Source: Cylindrodendrum hubeiense
Taxonomy: Eukaryota; Ascomycota; Sordariomycetes; Hypocreales; Nectriaceae
NCBI GenBank assembly: GCA_014621425.1
Contig: JAANBB010000129.1
Span: 1-64,000 of the forward strand
Direction: 5' to 3'
Length of the DNA: 64,000 nt
Notes under the pieces: model-generated
Databases searched by the model: none
Told to the model about the DNA's origin: nothing
What the model saw: only the letters and a program-made list of their open reading frames with translations
Translations under genes and position numbers: made by a program
Part shown: in pieces, positions 33,435 to 44,312 of the stretch
How the letters are laid out: each line of letters starts with the position of its first letter
Position numbering within the stretch: the stretch's first letter is position 1

Positions 33435-34772
33435 ATGTCTACGAAAATCGATTCATCCAGCACGGAAGCCTCGCAGGACATTGCGTTCCAGCTGGCATCA
33501 ACAACACCCGCGCATCCACCAGGGCAAAGTCCCACTACCGCCGAAATATGGCAGACTCTTTTCTCGCCCCAAAAGCCAGACAAACTTAATGGGCTGGAAG
33601 GGGCCGGTTTCATGGGCGGCGCCTTACCCGCTATAGTGCTAAGCACGGAAGCGTTGCAGCACAAGAAGCTCCAGCTGGCGCCTGGAGTCTCTTTGTCTTA
33701 TCTTAGCTTCGTCCATGTTGCGATAGATACATGGCAGAATCTTTTCGCATCCCAAGAACTGGATAAACTTGACAGGCAAGGAGGGGGTGGGAGTAATGGC
33801 GGCAAGTCGCCTGCCGTCGTGACGAAAGAGCATCGAGACAAACTGAGAAACCAGATTCTCATGGAGTCAGCCAGAAGGGCAAAAGCCGAGAATAAAGCAG
33901 CCGAAAGGAAAGCCGAGCTCATCAGAGCAGACAACCTCGGCGAGATGCAGTACGACAAGGCGTCCGTGAAAATGTGGAGGAATGAGCCAAAGCCTGAACG
34001 TGTGGTGTTGCTTGAAAGCCTTCAGCAGTACATTCACCTATTGTGCTTCAGCAACGTCTTTTTAGACACAATTGCTCCCTGGGAACCCTGTTGGGATACG
34101 GAACGGCCTGGCCTGCGACATTTCTATGACGCGATCAAGAACGACAATTATGTTCAGGACATGGTGTTGGTCAAGAATGACAAACAAATCCCGGATGCAG
34201 TTTCAATCAAGAAAGATGAAGACAATGGGCTATTGAATAAGGCACTTCGATGGAGGATCATGGCTTGGATGTGGAACACCATCCACGACCAGATCCTATA
34301 TCCGAAGCGGCGCCTTCAAAAGTATGCACTTGCATATACAACCATCAAACATATCCATCATTTCCTTCAGATCTTTATTGACCCTGAAGTGGACGAGTTC
34401 CAGTTCAGTAAATGTCTCTGGACAATGGTCACCCAAGCGGATAGATTGAGGACAGTTCTGACATCGGAAACGGCCGTTCAATACAGGTTCTTGATGCCGC
34501 AGAATATTAACCCAAGAACCATGCACGGGAGTACAATATATCCCTGGAAGACTGCAATGGAAGTATTGAGCGTGCTCGGTGCTACCCATGACGATGCATC
34601 TCAGGATGTGATTAGAATGGTGGTGTTTGGCCCAATGGTGCGATGTGGGATGGAGGAAGGTCGTTGCTACATCCAGATTGAGAAGACGGCGTGTGTCGTG
34701 GCATATCGGCCAGAGCAAACAGAAGAGCAGAAAGAGAGGCGGTTGGCAAGGAAAAGAAGGAATAGGGAATAA
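33435..34772 (+). CDS. Uncharacterised fungal protein with internal duplication
   Basis: A single uninterrupted ORF of 445 residues starting MSTKIDSSSTEASQDIAFQL. I do not recognise the family. The N-terminal part holds two diverged copies of a segment of about 37 residues. One contains IWQTLFSPQKPDKLNGL and the other TWQNLFASQELDKLDRQ; each is followed by a Gly-rich stretch and an (A)VV/IVLSTE-like end. A basic, Ala/Lys/Glu-rich helix follows (KEHRDKLRNQILMESARRAKAENK), then a predicted globular region rich in Trp/Phe/Tyr (AWMWNTIHDQILYPKRRL, HHFLQIFIDPEVDEF), and a C-terminal Arg/Lys/Glu tail. There is no signal peptide or membrane segment. The natural composition, a single clean frame and the internal duplication support a real gene. 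Confidence 0.7.
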   Translation: MSTKIDSSSTEASQDIAFQLASTTPAHPPGQSPTTAEIWQTLFSPQKPDKLNGLEGAGFMGGALPAIVLSTEALQHKKLQLAPGVSLSYLSFVHVAIDTWQNLFASQELDKLDRQGGGGSNGGKSPAVVTKEHRDKLRNQILMESARRAKAENKAAERKAELIRADNLGEMQYDKASVKMWRNEPKPERVVLLESLQQYIHLLCFSNVFLDTIAPWEPCWDTERPGLRHFYDAIKNDNYVQDMVLVKNDKQIPDAVSIKKDEDNGLLNKALRWRIMAWMWNTIHDQILYPKRRLQKYALAYTTIKHIHHFLQIFIDPEVDEFQFSKCLWTMVTQADRLRTVLTSETAVQYRFLMPQNINPRTMHGSTIYPWKTAMEVLSVLGATHDDASQDVIRMVVFGPMVRCGMEEGRCYIQIEKTACVVAYRPEQTEEQKERRLARKRRNRE

Positions 34773-35765
34773 TTAGATGACGTGACGTTGTTGGTGATGG
34801 AGATGAGGAAAACGCCAAAAGGGGGCGATGTCTGCTATTAGTCAGTACGACGTGCCGCGAAAATTTGTCACGAGCGTTTCTTTACATGTTTTTTGTTCAA
34901 GCACACATGTTTTTAAGACTCAAAAATGGACAATCTATAGTTTACAACGTCCGCTTAACATAGCCACATTATTATGTCTTTGTTGTGAACAACTTTAGTC
35001 TCCATCCAGTTCATCCTAAGTTCTAAAGAATTTATTCACCAAATACCTAATGATGCTCTAATGTGAGCACTGAATCAGTCACTCAAATGCAGCTTTAGAG
35101 TAGCATTTCAGTGGTATCAGCATCGTTTGAAGCGCAGCCTCTCCCCCAAACACTCGTTGACAGCTGGCTCGCACTTGTCACAGGTGCCGCCCCGTTGAGC
35201 ATGATTCACTCCTATGAATAAGCACTCCTCAGGTCCGCACTGCTTATTGTGTTACGCCTCCTGACTTCGTTCTTCCATCCTCGCACTTCACTCTTTCGGC
35301 CTACCTGCAACCGTTGTGCGCCGCACGCGGGCGCTTCTCGCATATTTCGCGATATACAAGACATGCCTTTTATTCTTGACCTTGGGTTCTACTGTTCTTT
35401 TATCTACTAGTACACATACACACACTCTCTCTCTCTTAACTCGTCTGGGTTGGTGGTTCGTGCCTAATTCTTCCTTCGCATCTTCTCACTTCTCTCCCCA
35501 ACCTACACTCTTCAGCTCTCTCATCCACCCCATCGCCCACTACATCCCTTTCCCTCAAACATCACTTTGACCTCCCGAGAATTTTGAGCTTTCAGCTGTA
35601 GCCTCGATAAGCTGACTCTTTTTACTCTGACCTCTAGTCTTGTATTCTTTGGTCTCGGAGACTTTAGGCACCAACCTCGAGCACAACCTCGAACACCAAC
35701 GGCCAGCACCCCGCATTCATTTCCCAGATCTTCTTTAGAAGAAGTATTTCGCATTACCCAACGTA
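34773..35765. other. Intergenic region and 5' leader
   Basis: Between two plus-strand genes. The right half is C/T-rich with a (CA)n(CT)n tract at 35412-35436 and reads as a promoter and leader. The ORFs at 35316-35570 and elsewhere are not supported. Confidence 0.45.
35412..35436. repeat. (CA)n(CT)n microsatellite
   Basis: A run of CA dinucleotides passes straight into CT dinucleotides in the probable 5' leader of the hydrolase gene. Confidence 0.8.
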
Positions 35766-38406
35766 ATGAATAATCGACGATACAAAGCCATGGATTTGAC
35801 CGACCCTGAGCGTTCTTCAGCGCGTCACCCTTCCGCTGTCAGCCACCCAGTCTCGTCTGACGACCTGACCCACGAGGCGGGGAGTGACAACATGACAGAG
35901 GCTGACGAAGATGAGACTCCCTCTCCATCGAGCGATTCCACGGAAGCCATTTGCTCTCACACAACATTCTTCGTCAATGCCGACTGGCGTATGGGGTCTA
36001 CCCTCGCGAATGCAACCACCATCGTCGGGCAGATGTACGTGGAGCGCCTAGATCCTGTCAAGACGCTACAACCCTACCCCATCATTCTTATCCACGGCGA
36101 TTTTCATACTGGTCAAGTGAGCCTAAATTCTTTCCAGCATCACCCATTTTGTCATTAACTCTCTCTCTAGGTCTAGATGGCCAAACCAGATGGAAATCCC
36201 GGTTGGGCATCGTACTTTGTCCAAAGAGGCTTCCAGGTCTACGTCGTGGATCTGCCCCCATGCGGAAGATCGAACTTTCTGACCGCCGCCCACTTCATCC
36301 ATAGGGATCTTAGTCGCACATCCCACACGCTTGCTGCTTCCGTCGTCGAGAATGAACTCACAGCGCCAGGAAAGGAACCTGCTCATGGCCAGCCTCTGGT
36401 CCCGCTCAGACATTCGCGAGCTGGTATGCATGACAAGTGGCCAGGCGTGAGTCTCCAGACCATCCTCGACGACGCAATTAAAGGCTAATATACCATAGAC
36501 TGGACAAAGAGGCGACCCTACCTTTACCAATTACTGCGCGTCGCTCGTCACGTTGCACCTCAACAAGATTGAGCGTCAGTCGCTAGGCCAGAATGCCCTT
36601 CGAGCTCTACTTCTCAAAGCTGGGAAGTCCATTTTGATTGGCGAAGGCTCTGGAGGAAACATGAGCTGGCTGGCAAACGATGTGTCTCCGGAGTTGGTTG
36701 CAGGAGTCGTTGCTGTTGAACCAGCAGGCCCTCCGTTTGGAACTGCCATGCCGAAACAAAGTATGCCCCGGGTCTATACTCAGTTCATTGAACGAGACGT
36801 GGGAACTCGCCTGTACGGGTTGACAGACATCCCCTTGACTTATGATCCGCCTACCCATCCTCATGATGGGTTCGAGCGGCCTGCAAGGGAGCCCTTGGAC
36901 ATTGCGCGAGTGTTGCGCCCCGACCGCTTGGGTGCTTGCTTCATGCAACAAAAAGCCGAGACGGACCTCATTGAGGTCGGATGTGACGGCAAGCCGGTGC
37001 CTGGACAACAGCAAGTCCGCCAACTAATCCACCTCAAGAAAGTTCCCCATGCGCTCGTCACTGCGCATGCTAGCCCGCACACCATTTTTGACTGGGCTAC
37101 AATTGCCTATATGAAGCAGGCTGGTGTCGATGTTGACTGGCTGAGATTGGAGGATTTTGATATTCTTGGCAACGGCCATTTGATGTTCCTCGAGACAAAC
37201 AGTAATGACATCGCCAGTGTCATTGAGCAATGGATTCAGAAGAAGTTCACGCCGAAGCCTTCTTCTGTCCAACTCGCTAACCCCATCCCTGCAAATAAAA
37301 GCGGGCAGAGCAGCAATTTGAACCCCATTCATCAATCGAGTCGAGTCCTTCCTTCAATCAACTCCATTGGGAACTCCGAGTCGGCCACACATCACTTTCC
37401 AGGCAATGTGCCTCAGACTCAGGTGCAGAATCAGAGAGGGGCACCAGGAGCCGTTCTCCAATATGGTGGGCCTGTTCAGATGGCTCAAGACGAGGGCAAA
37501 CGACCAACTGAATCGTCTCCTGCCGAGCATGCCCCCGCCCCCGAGGCTTCTCGAGAAATAAGCATTCATCCGAACTCGCCCTCGACACAAGAGCAGAAAA
37601 GACGCTGTTTGGGTCAGGGTGTGAAACCATCCTCGATACAAATGAGCTCTCCCTCTGGAACGTTCCCTATTCCTCAGCTCACGCAGCAGCAGCACATTCG
37701 TGCCTTTCATAACATGCAAGGGCAAGTCCATGGAAGAATGAACCCGCAGCCTTCTACTGATAGGGGCATGATGCGGTCCCCAAACGTAAGTGGGCAGCAA
37801 CTCCAGTCGATCACCAGAGCTGGCTCTGCGAGCCCTTACCATCCCCAGGTGACACTGCCTCCCATTTCGCGACCCTCAACTCCTCAAGGAACCCCGTTGT
37901 ATGCTCATCTTTCAGGAAGTGTGCTGCCTCCTACGCGCGCCAGCGGCTCGGCCTTGGTGCCTACTACAGAGAACAAATCTGCAGGGACACTTCCCCAAGT
38001 GTTTAGGCACATCGCATTTTCTGAAGATTCAATGAAGTCATTGACAAGCACGCCTCCATATCGTGTGATGGGCAATCCTGAGCCAACGCCTGGGTCATCA
38101 GCTCATTTCATTGCTACGGCGGTTCGTCAGCAGCTTGACTCTCTGGAACAGCCACGAATCAATAGTTCAGTTATTGACCCTCGGCTCTCGCAAGTTTCGA
38201 CACCGACACATCAACAGGCTTTACCCCTGTCCAACGACGCCCATGCAACTCTATCGGATCGTAGACAAATGAATCTTGGTAGTTTGCAGGGAACTACGTT
38301 CAGTGTGCTGCCTGCGGTGACGCCCCCAACACCATCTCCAGCCCCGAGACCCTCGACAAACCAGATGGATGGCTTGAAACAGCAGGACCATCCCGCCCGT
38401 GGATGA
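35766..38406 (+). CDS. Alpha/beta-hydrolase-fold protein with long Ser/Pro/Gln-rich tail
   Basis: Exons are 35766-36116, 36177-36446 and 36499-38406, giving 842 residues. The first acceptor must be the second of two closely spaced AGs (36176), because the first (36170) runs into a stop. The fold is recognised from YPIILIHGDFHTGQ (oxyanion strand), GWASYFVQRGFQVYVVDLPPCGRS and WPGTGQRGDPTF, an order known from a fungal hydrolase family. At the nucleophile elbow that family usually has HSQGG; here residues 255-260 read GEGSGG. The serine position (257) is therefore Gly, with a Ser one place later. The catalytic His appears kept in GNGHLMFLETNS (His434). From about residue 455 to the end (some 390 residues) the protein is disordered and rich in Ser, Pro, Gln and Thr, like a transcription-factor or scaffold tail. 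The acidic N-terminus is also disordered. There is no signal peptide. It may be a catalytically dead hydrolase with a binding role. Confidence 0.82.
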
Positions 38407-38853
38407 ACAGCCTATGGCGCAATGATTTGTCTTAAGGAGATTTATCCTAGGGGATTTTAACGTGATCGGATCTGGGTTGGGGAATTTGTGCTGGGTGTGC
38501 TCTAGAATTTAGGGTATTCAGATGAAGGTCTAGGGTATGGGTTCAGGACAAGGACATTATTGGTGACAACCTGAAAGGTAAAGGACAGAGAGAACTAGCA
38601 GTAAACCAAGCATTTTCCCCAGGTCTCTATAACTCTGATGATGATATCGACCTTTAATCAATGGTTACGATCCTTTTGGAGTGTGGATGTTATCGTTATT
38701 CTTGGCTGATTGGCCACTTTGAAAGCAACGCCCCACTTTAAACTATGTCATGGCTCATCCTCACTGCCCTCAAGCTTCAGCAGTTTGTCTCTTCCATCAA
38801 ACCATGCATTCATCATGTTAATTTTATTGAATTCGTCAAGTATTCGCAGTACA
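38407..38853. other. Intergenic region
   Basis: Between two plus-strand genes. The Ada-type frame stays open upstream to about 38710, so the true start could be earlier (ATG at 38815). I see no other feature. Confidence 0.5.
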
Positions 38854-39552
38854 ATGGATACTACTGTTTCAAACATTGAGTCGCCGCTCCCACTCATCTC
38901 TCTCTTCGACGACGACGAGTCTCGTTGGCAAGCCGTTGTGGGCCGTAACGCCAACGCCGACGGCTTCTTCGTTTACGGCGTCAGGACGACCAAGATCTTC
39001 TGCCGGCCCATCTGCAAAGCCCGCCTTGCCCGCCGCGCCAATGTCTCATTTTACCTGACCGGTCGCGACGCGCAGCAGTCCGGCTTCCGTGCGTGTAAGC
39101 GCTGTAAGCCCGAGATCGCAGGGTTTATGCCTGACGAGATGGCGGTGCAAAAGATCCGCGGCTTCGTGGACAAGAGGGCCGTGAGTGGTAGGGACGAGGG
39201 AGAGGCGAGGTTGAGCTTAAGCCAGATGGCCAAGCAGACGGGCTTGTCGAAATGGCATTTTCATCGGGTGTTTAAAAAGTGCGTCGGCATGACCCCGACG
39301 GAGTACCTGCGAGATGAGCGTATGAGGCATGCAATTGATGGTCAGCTGTCTGATGGCCAAGCGAGCTGGCTGGAGAGTCTTGATGTCCAGGGATTTAACT
39401 CCAGATTTGACTTCTCCTGCTGGGACGACTCTGTTGCGGGCTCCGAGCCGTCCGGCACTGAAGCATCCTCGACAGCCGTTAGCGAGTACAGCCCTTGGAA
39501 TATGGACGACTTTGTGATATGGCCTGAAGAGAAGGTTCAAGGACCTTCTTGA
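38854..39552 (+). CDS. Ada N-terminal-like methyl-phosphotriester repair domain with AraC-type HTH
   Basis: In bacteria the Ada N-domain takes methyl groups from DNA phosphotriesters onto a zinc-bound Cys and then activates alkylation-repair genes. This ORF of 232 residues carries the four zinc ligands with exact Ada spacing: Cys50, Cys54, Cys81 and Cys84 (C-X3-C-X26-C-X2-C). The motif FCRPICKARLARRANVSF is typical, with the Cys in FCRP as the expected methyl acceptor. An AraC-like helix-turn-helix follows (LSLSQMAKQTGLSKWHFHRVFKKCVGMTPTEYLRDERM, about residues 120-158). The C-terminal 70 residues are acidic and aromatic, perhaps an activation domain, and there is no O6-methylguanine methyltransferase domain. 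Similar intronless fungal genes are known and were probably acquired from bacteria. The start at 38854 is chosen because the domain begins soon after. An earlier ATG (38815) would add a hydrophobic stretch. Confidence 0.88.
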   Translation: MDTTVSNIESPLPLISLFDDDESRWQAVVGRNANADGFFVYGVRTTKIFCRPICKARLARRANVSFYLTGRDAQQSGFRACKRCKPEIAGFMPDEMAVQKIRGFVDKRAVSGRDEGEARLSLSQMAKQTGLSKWHFHRVFKKCVGMTPTEYLRDERMRHAIDGQLSDGQASWLESLDVQGFNSRFDFSCWDDSVAGSEPSGTEASSTAVSEYSPWNMDDFVIWPEEKVQGPS

Positions 39553-40823
39553 AGCAGATGTCGGGTTTCAAAGACACCAGCCACATCAAACTGGTTCTGG
39601 GCTTTGCTTATCCATTCGATACCGAGTGCTTGGCACAAGATCCAAACAGTGCACCAAGAGAATAATGCAACGCCACGGCCCGAAGAACCGATCACCGCAG
39701 CCACGTATGATCCCCAGGATCATGCTTATTCTTGACGGCGAACTCATCCTCTCCCAAAAGGGATTGGGGTATCCCAAAATGGATTTTTGAGGTGTGTCTC
39801 GATGTTGTTGGGCAAAACTGGCTGGGTTTTGAAAGCGTCTCAAACACCACAACCCCTGTTTGATCGGAGCCGCGAGAATTCTAAGCGAGCATCAACCAAG
39901 ATTTAGCCGCTCGGGATCTTCTACTGCCGGCCTTTTTTGAAGTGGGCAGTACTAGAAAGGCAATTTGGGGTAATTGCCTTGGCTTGCCTTTTTCGCGCTG
40001 GAAATTTTGCCTGATTGACTTCAGAGTCGACAACTTCAGCCGTCGAACCACAATACGAGGACAAGGATTCTGAGAAAAGCATCCACCAACCAAGACTTGC
40101 AATGATCAGCTAAATGTATCACCCGACTCTTCTTAATCGCATTGGAGTTCAGAACGGTTAGTTCGTCCTGAGGATGCGTGGTTTCAGACATTGATACACC
40201 GTCGTCGGGATCTACGCTTCCGAGACTCGAACACCACTCCGACACCAACGCCGACTTTTGCGACGACCGGGGTTCAAGTTCCAGAGGAACTTCGGGGATG
40301 CTATTGATGGAATTGTATCTTGTTGCAAAGTGCTCAACAGTCTGGCAGGTTCCGAGACGTGCCGGGGGCCGAACAAGCACAACCGAAGGTGTCAGTGACA
40401 CAGAATTGCAACAAACAGATCGACACGGAAAGGCGTCTAGTTTCGTCTTCGAATGCTGGCAGGTTATCACACAAATTTGAGAAGGATTGTCCACTTAGCG
40501 CCGAGGGATGCGGTGCTAGTAGCCTGTTCCTGTATCAGGTCCACTTGATGGCCGTCAGTGTCATCCCGTCAACTCAACCTTATATAAGGTGGTTCGTCTG
40601 GTCTCGATAGGTTCTCATACCATCAACCAATACAAGTCTCTTCTCAGCTCTTTCCTGCTACTCTCATCTTTTCTTTTTTTCTGCAGTTCTGTGAACGCAT
40701 TCGTTTCAATCGCTCCTTCGATATTATTGCAGTTTACGCACCGCCAGCCGGTAGCTTTAATCCTTCTTTTCAACTCCGCTTCCAAATTATTATCAATACG
40801 TCCTCAAACAACAATCAACCATC
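39553..40823. other. Intergenic region and promoter of the secreted repeat protein
   Basis: 1.27 kb between two plus-strand genes. A minus-strand ORF of 152 codons (40036-40494) has ordinary composition but no domain, and I do not annotate it. A 12-base palindrome with a TATA core lies at 40578-40589, followed by a C/T-rich leader (40620-40700). Confidence 0.45.
40578..40589 (+). promoter_or_regulatory. TATA box inside a perfect palindrome
   Basis: CCTTATATAAGG is a 12-base perfect palindrome 235 bases upstream of the secreted protein's ATG. It fits a TATA box and also resembles the CC-(A/T)n-GG box bound by MADS-type factors such as Mcm1, though the A/T core is eight rather than six bases. 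Confidence 0.4.
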
Positions 40824-42064
40824 ATGTCTGCGTTAAAGATTGCTGCTCTCATCGCCCTTGCGGCTTATGTCGAAGCTCGGTTTGGCCAAGAGCAGATCCC
40901 CGTTTCTGCTGTGTCTGCCCTTGGCGATGCCGGCTTTGGTGACCCTGGTGTTGCTGCCACTATTGCTGGAAGCATCCCGGGATCTCTCCTTGCCGCTGCT
41001 AGTCCTTGTGACAAGGTAAGATGATTAACATTTTTGGGCTCAAACCAGTCGACTGACATGTGGCATAGCTCACCATCGCGGATCAAATCATCACCGAGCT
41101 GGGAACCGACCAGCAAGTCATCGACGCTGCCATCGGTCTTGTCTCTGCTGAGACCAACTTCAACCCGTTTGCCGTGAACGTACCCTTTGTTTGCGCGGAC
41201 GCTACGCTCCCAGCCAGCGAACAGCTGCGTGGCATCGTCCCTCTTGTCGACCCGGCGGTGGTGGGATCTGACGCTGAAAATGCCAACTCAGCCACCTCGG
41301 TCACGACGCCCTTTGATGCCGCAGGCTTGTCCCAGGCTGAGGTGATGATTGCTCAAGGGTTCAGCAACTTTACAGCGGTTGCAGCGAATGGAGATGATGT
41401 GGTGCTTGATGGCCAGGACGGCGCTGCAGCTGGCGATGATGCTGCGGCTGGCGACGACGCTGCGGCTGGCGACGATGCTGCTGCAGATGATGGCACGGAA
41501 GCCCCCGCAGAGACCACCGTTGTCCAGCAACCTGGGCGATGTGGAGGAGGAAATAATAACACCCCTAGCAGCACTGCTCTTGTGGCTACGGGCGCCGCTG
41601 AGACAGCTCCTGCGGCCACCAGTGCTGTGGGTGAGAATACAGGCAACGGCACCGTTGCTGATGGGAACGACCAGAATGACAACAACAACGATGACGCGGC
41701 TGACGATGGAGCCACGGGCGGCGATGCAGCAGTTGGTACAGGAAACCTCGACTTTGGTCTCTGCCAGCCAACAATGGCTCGCGTGGCTGGACTCAACGGC
41801 CGGGCAGCAACCGAGTTCACCTTTATCCCGCAGGATCCCCTCTGCGCCCAGGGCCAGCAAGAGGCGCTCAACCCCAACATCATCACCAACCGCATCTGCG
41901 ACCAGCTGGTCAACGTGTGCGAGGCGAGCGACGAGGCCATTGCGGCGTGTGATGACGCTCAGGCGCAGATCGAGGCCCTGGGCACGCGAGACCAGAGCAC
42001 TGCGGATACATGGAACACACTGCTGGGCTTTGATGGGGTGGACTCTACCCAGGAGACCATTTGA
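40824..42064 (+). CDS. Secreted protein with Ala/Gly/Asp hexapeptide repeats
   Basis: Exons are 40824-41015 and 41069-42064 (GTAAGA donor, ATAG acceptor, phase 0), giving 395 residues. The start MSALKIAALIALAAYVEARF is a signal peptide. Two conserved-looking segments follow: one after the signal, containing LTIADQIITELGTDQQVIDA and NFNPFAVNVPFVCADATLPA; another at the C-terminus with paired Cys residues (LCQPTMARVAGLNGRAATEF, PLCAQGQQEALNPNIITNRICDQL). Between them lies a low-complexity region with three tandem AAAGDD repeats and Asn/Asp/Thr-rich sequence. There is no clear C-terminal hydrophobic GPI signal. I do not recognise a named family; it resembles fungal secreted or cell-wall-associated proteins. 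The repeat region has 18-bp units and may vary in number between strains. Confidence 0.82.
41423..41494 (+). repeat. Coding tandem repeat, 18-bp unit
   Basis: Three near-identical 18-base units (41423-41440, 41441-41458, 41459-41476) encode AAAGDD; a fourth, diverged unit encodes AAADDG. It lies in the low-complexity middle of the secreted protein. Confidence 0.85.
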
Positions 42065-43001
42065 GAGTGATCTATGGCTCTCTTGAGGCTGGATTAGTGA
42101 GGGATGCTGTCACAGGTGGGACTCCTCATGATCCCCTCTCTCCTGTACCACTATCGGTAAATTTGGATGTACACGAATGTATGTTTAGGGTCTAGTCTAT
42201 GATGATAAAAAAGAATTAAGAAATGCGCTGTGTACCATCTGCTGTTAATATTCAGAGGTCCAACTTTGTCCATTCAAGAAGATCTCGCTGCTGTCGTGAA
42301 CAATGAGCGTGTTTACTACTGTCAAATCGACCACATTATGCTATGATTTCCGTGCCCCCGCTGCGCTTCTGCATCTCCAGCTGTTGCTCGTCGTAGGTGG
42401 GCCTGGGTAGGAGCTCCATGTGTAAGTGTCGTCACAGGGGGTTATTGTGGGAAAAAGAAACAACACGATAAGCTTATTTCTGCATGTGCCATCTGCCGGC
42501 CGCCAATTGACATTTCGGGTATGTCCATCTTTATCTCTTTGAGAATATTGGTGGGCTAATCATGCCGGACAGCACCAGAGGAGCCAATCGTCGTCGTCTT
42601 GCCTCATGTGATGGTACAGTTATCTTGGTTCCAGTTCAGCTCCGTCCATCTCGAGACACCTAAACATGGCGGACCCATGCCAGCTGAACAAGATCCCTTC
42701 CCGCCAAGACGTGTCGTGGCGCTTGAGCGTTTGAAACTCCACTCGTGCCAATCGCGGCCCTGTATTTCCGTCTCGCTGGACGCATCACAGGCGGCGCGGA
42801 TCCCCAAAGCGGGCGGGATTGTCGTTGTAAGTGCCCTGCCAGCCGCCCGCCGCCTGTTTCTCGTCTGGCCTGCCGGCACATGTGGGCTGGCGCCGCCACG
42901 ACGCATGTACTGACCCTGGGGAAATTTGGCGGCATGGGCTAGGGCGCGGAATGCCCAGGGCGGAAACGTGCGTGGACGGAGAGAGAGGGGAGGGATATTT
43001 G
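42065..43001. other. Intergenic region
   Basis: Between two plus-strand genes. Overlapping ORFs of about 100 codons at 42600-42940 on both strands have no domain. The SUR7-like frame is open upstream to about 42831, but its coding look begins near 43002. Confidence 0.45.
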
Positions 43002-44312
43002 ATGGCCATGAATTCCTCGCTGGTGTGGTGTTTTATCATTATTGCCCTTGCTTCGACTTTGTGTGTAAGCGAGGCCATCACCAACTATATCGCCTCCTCC
43101 CGCCGCCTCCAAGACAACATGTTCAAGCAGGGGGTGAAAAGAACATGGGGCGAGTTCTTCCTCGAGCTCGTCGGCGTTGGCGAGTCTAAATTCTTGACCG
43201 TCGGGTTCCTGATTGCCATTCTGCGTAAGTAGTGTCCGCCTTTGAAGACCGCAAGATAGGCATACTTGGGCAACAGGAGACAAGCTATTGACTGACAATT
43301 AACAACACAGTCGGAGCCGTCGCAAACATCACCGTCCTTATCAGTTGCATGTCCTCTGACACCCGGTCTGTTTATCTATTCCGCGTGAGCACCGAAGATC
43401 TCATCAACGCGGCTACCAACACGACAACCATCTCGGCCAACGACCTGCGCATCGATGGACTGCCGAATCACTGGTACTGGGGCTTTTCGGGTGCGTACTG
43501 AATCTTCCAGTGTCCTGTCTCTTAAGTCTAGTTGCTGAATTTTCGACTGAATAGGAGTGTGTGCTATCCACGGTAACAACAGCGACGACAAAGTCTCGTG
43601 CAAGAAGTCGTTCCCTCCGACCATGACCATCGAAGACATGATCACCTTTGCCGTCACGACCCAACTGGACGAAGACACTTCGTCCGCTGCCATCGCCAAA
43701 CACATCAAGCCCTGGACCTCGGCTCTCGCCCAAGTCGAAGACGACCTTGCGCCGGCCTCGCGTCCTAAGACGTACTTCAAGGCCGCCGTCGCCTTGACCC
43801 TCATCTCGACCATCCTCTCGATCCTGCTTCTCCCGCTGGGAATCGCCTCCCTGAGCGTGCTGCGCGGCAAGCTACACCGCTGGATTCTCTACGGCATTGC
43901 GTTCCTTGACGCTATGTCATTCCTCGGCGCCGGAATCCTGGCCATCTACGCCATGAACGACGGCCCGCGAGGGCTCATCCAGCTCTCAGACATTGATCAG
44001 GGCAACGAGCGGACGTTTATTGGGCCGGGATTCTATGTCCTCTTCGCTGGTGTACTTTTCACTCTCATCTCTATCGGGCTGTTCTTCTGCATAGCTTTCA
44101 TTGTCTTGATACTGATTATCTTCGCCGTTATGGCATGCTTCACTAGCGTCTGCAGCGGTGGCGGGTCGAAGAGGCAAGCGACAGGGTACAACTACGATCC
44201 TAGTCATCATGGCGGTGGTGGTGGCGGTGCAGCTGTGGAAGAGCCAAAGCACGACACATACGAACATCCCAATTATTATAGCAACTCCAACTATTATAAC
44301 ACCCAGAAGTAA
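43002..44312 (+). CDS. SUR7/PalI-family plasma-membrane protein
   Basis: SUR7/PalI (Rim9) proteins are four-pass fungal membrane proteins that act in eisosomes, the cell cortex or ambient-pH signalling. Exons are 43002-43224, 43311-43490 and 43555-44312, giving 386 residues, with phase 1 at both introns. Hydrophobic segments are SLVWCFIIIALASTLCVSEA, FLTVGFLIAILLGAVANITV, the pair VALTLISTILSILLLPLGIA and GIAFLDAMSFLGAGILAIYA, and GFYVLFAGVLFTLISIGLFF running on into a long hydrophobic stretch. The external loop between the early and late segments carries the family's Trp/Gly/Cys elements (WYWGFSGVCAIHGN) and N-glycosylation sites. The C-terminal tail is Gly/His/Tyr-rich (SHHGGGGGGA, NYYSNSNYYNTQK). 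I cannot tell whether it is closer to SUR7 or PalI. The ATG at 43002 is chosen over 42948 because the first segment follows at once. Confidence 0.85.

Noticed and set aside
40036..40494. 152-codon minus-strand ORF upstream of the secreted repeat protein
   Set aside because: Composition is fairly natural, but I see no family, signal or splice support, and it lies in a probable promoter region.
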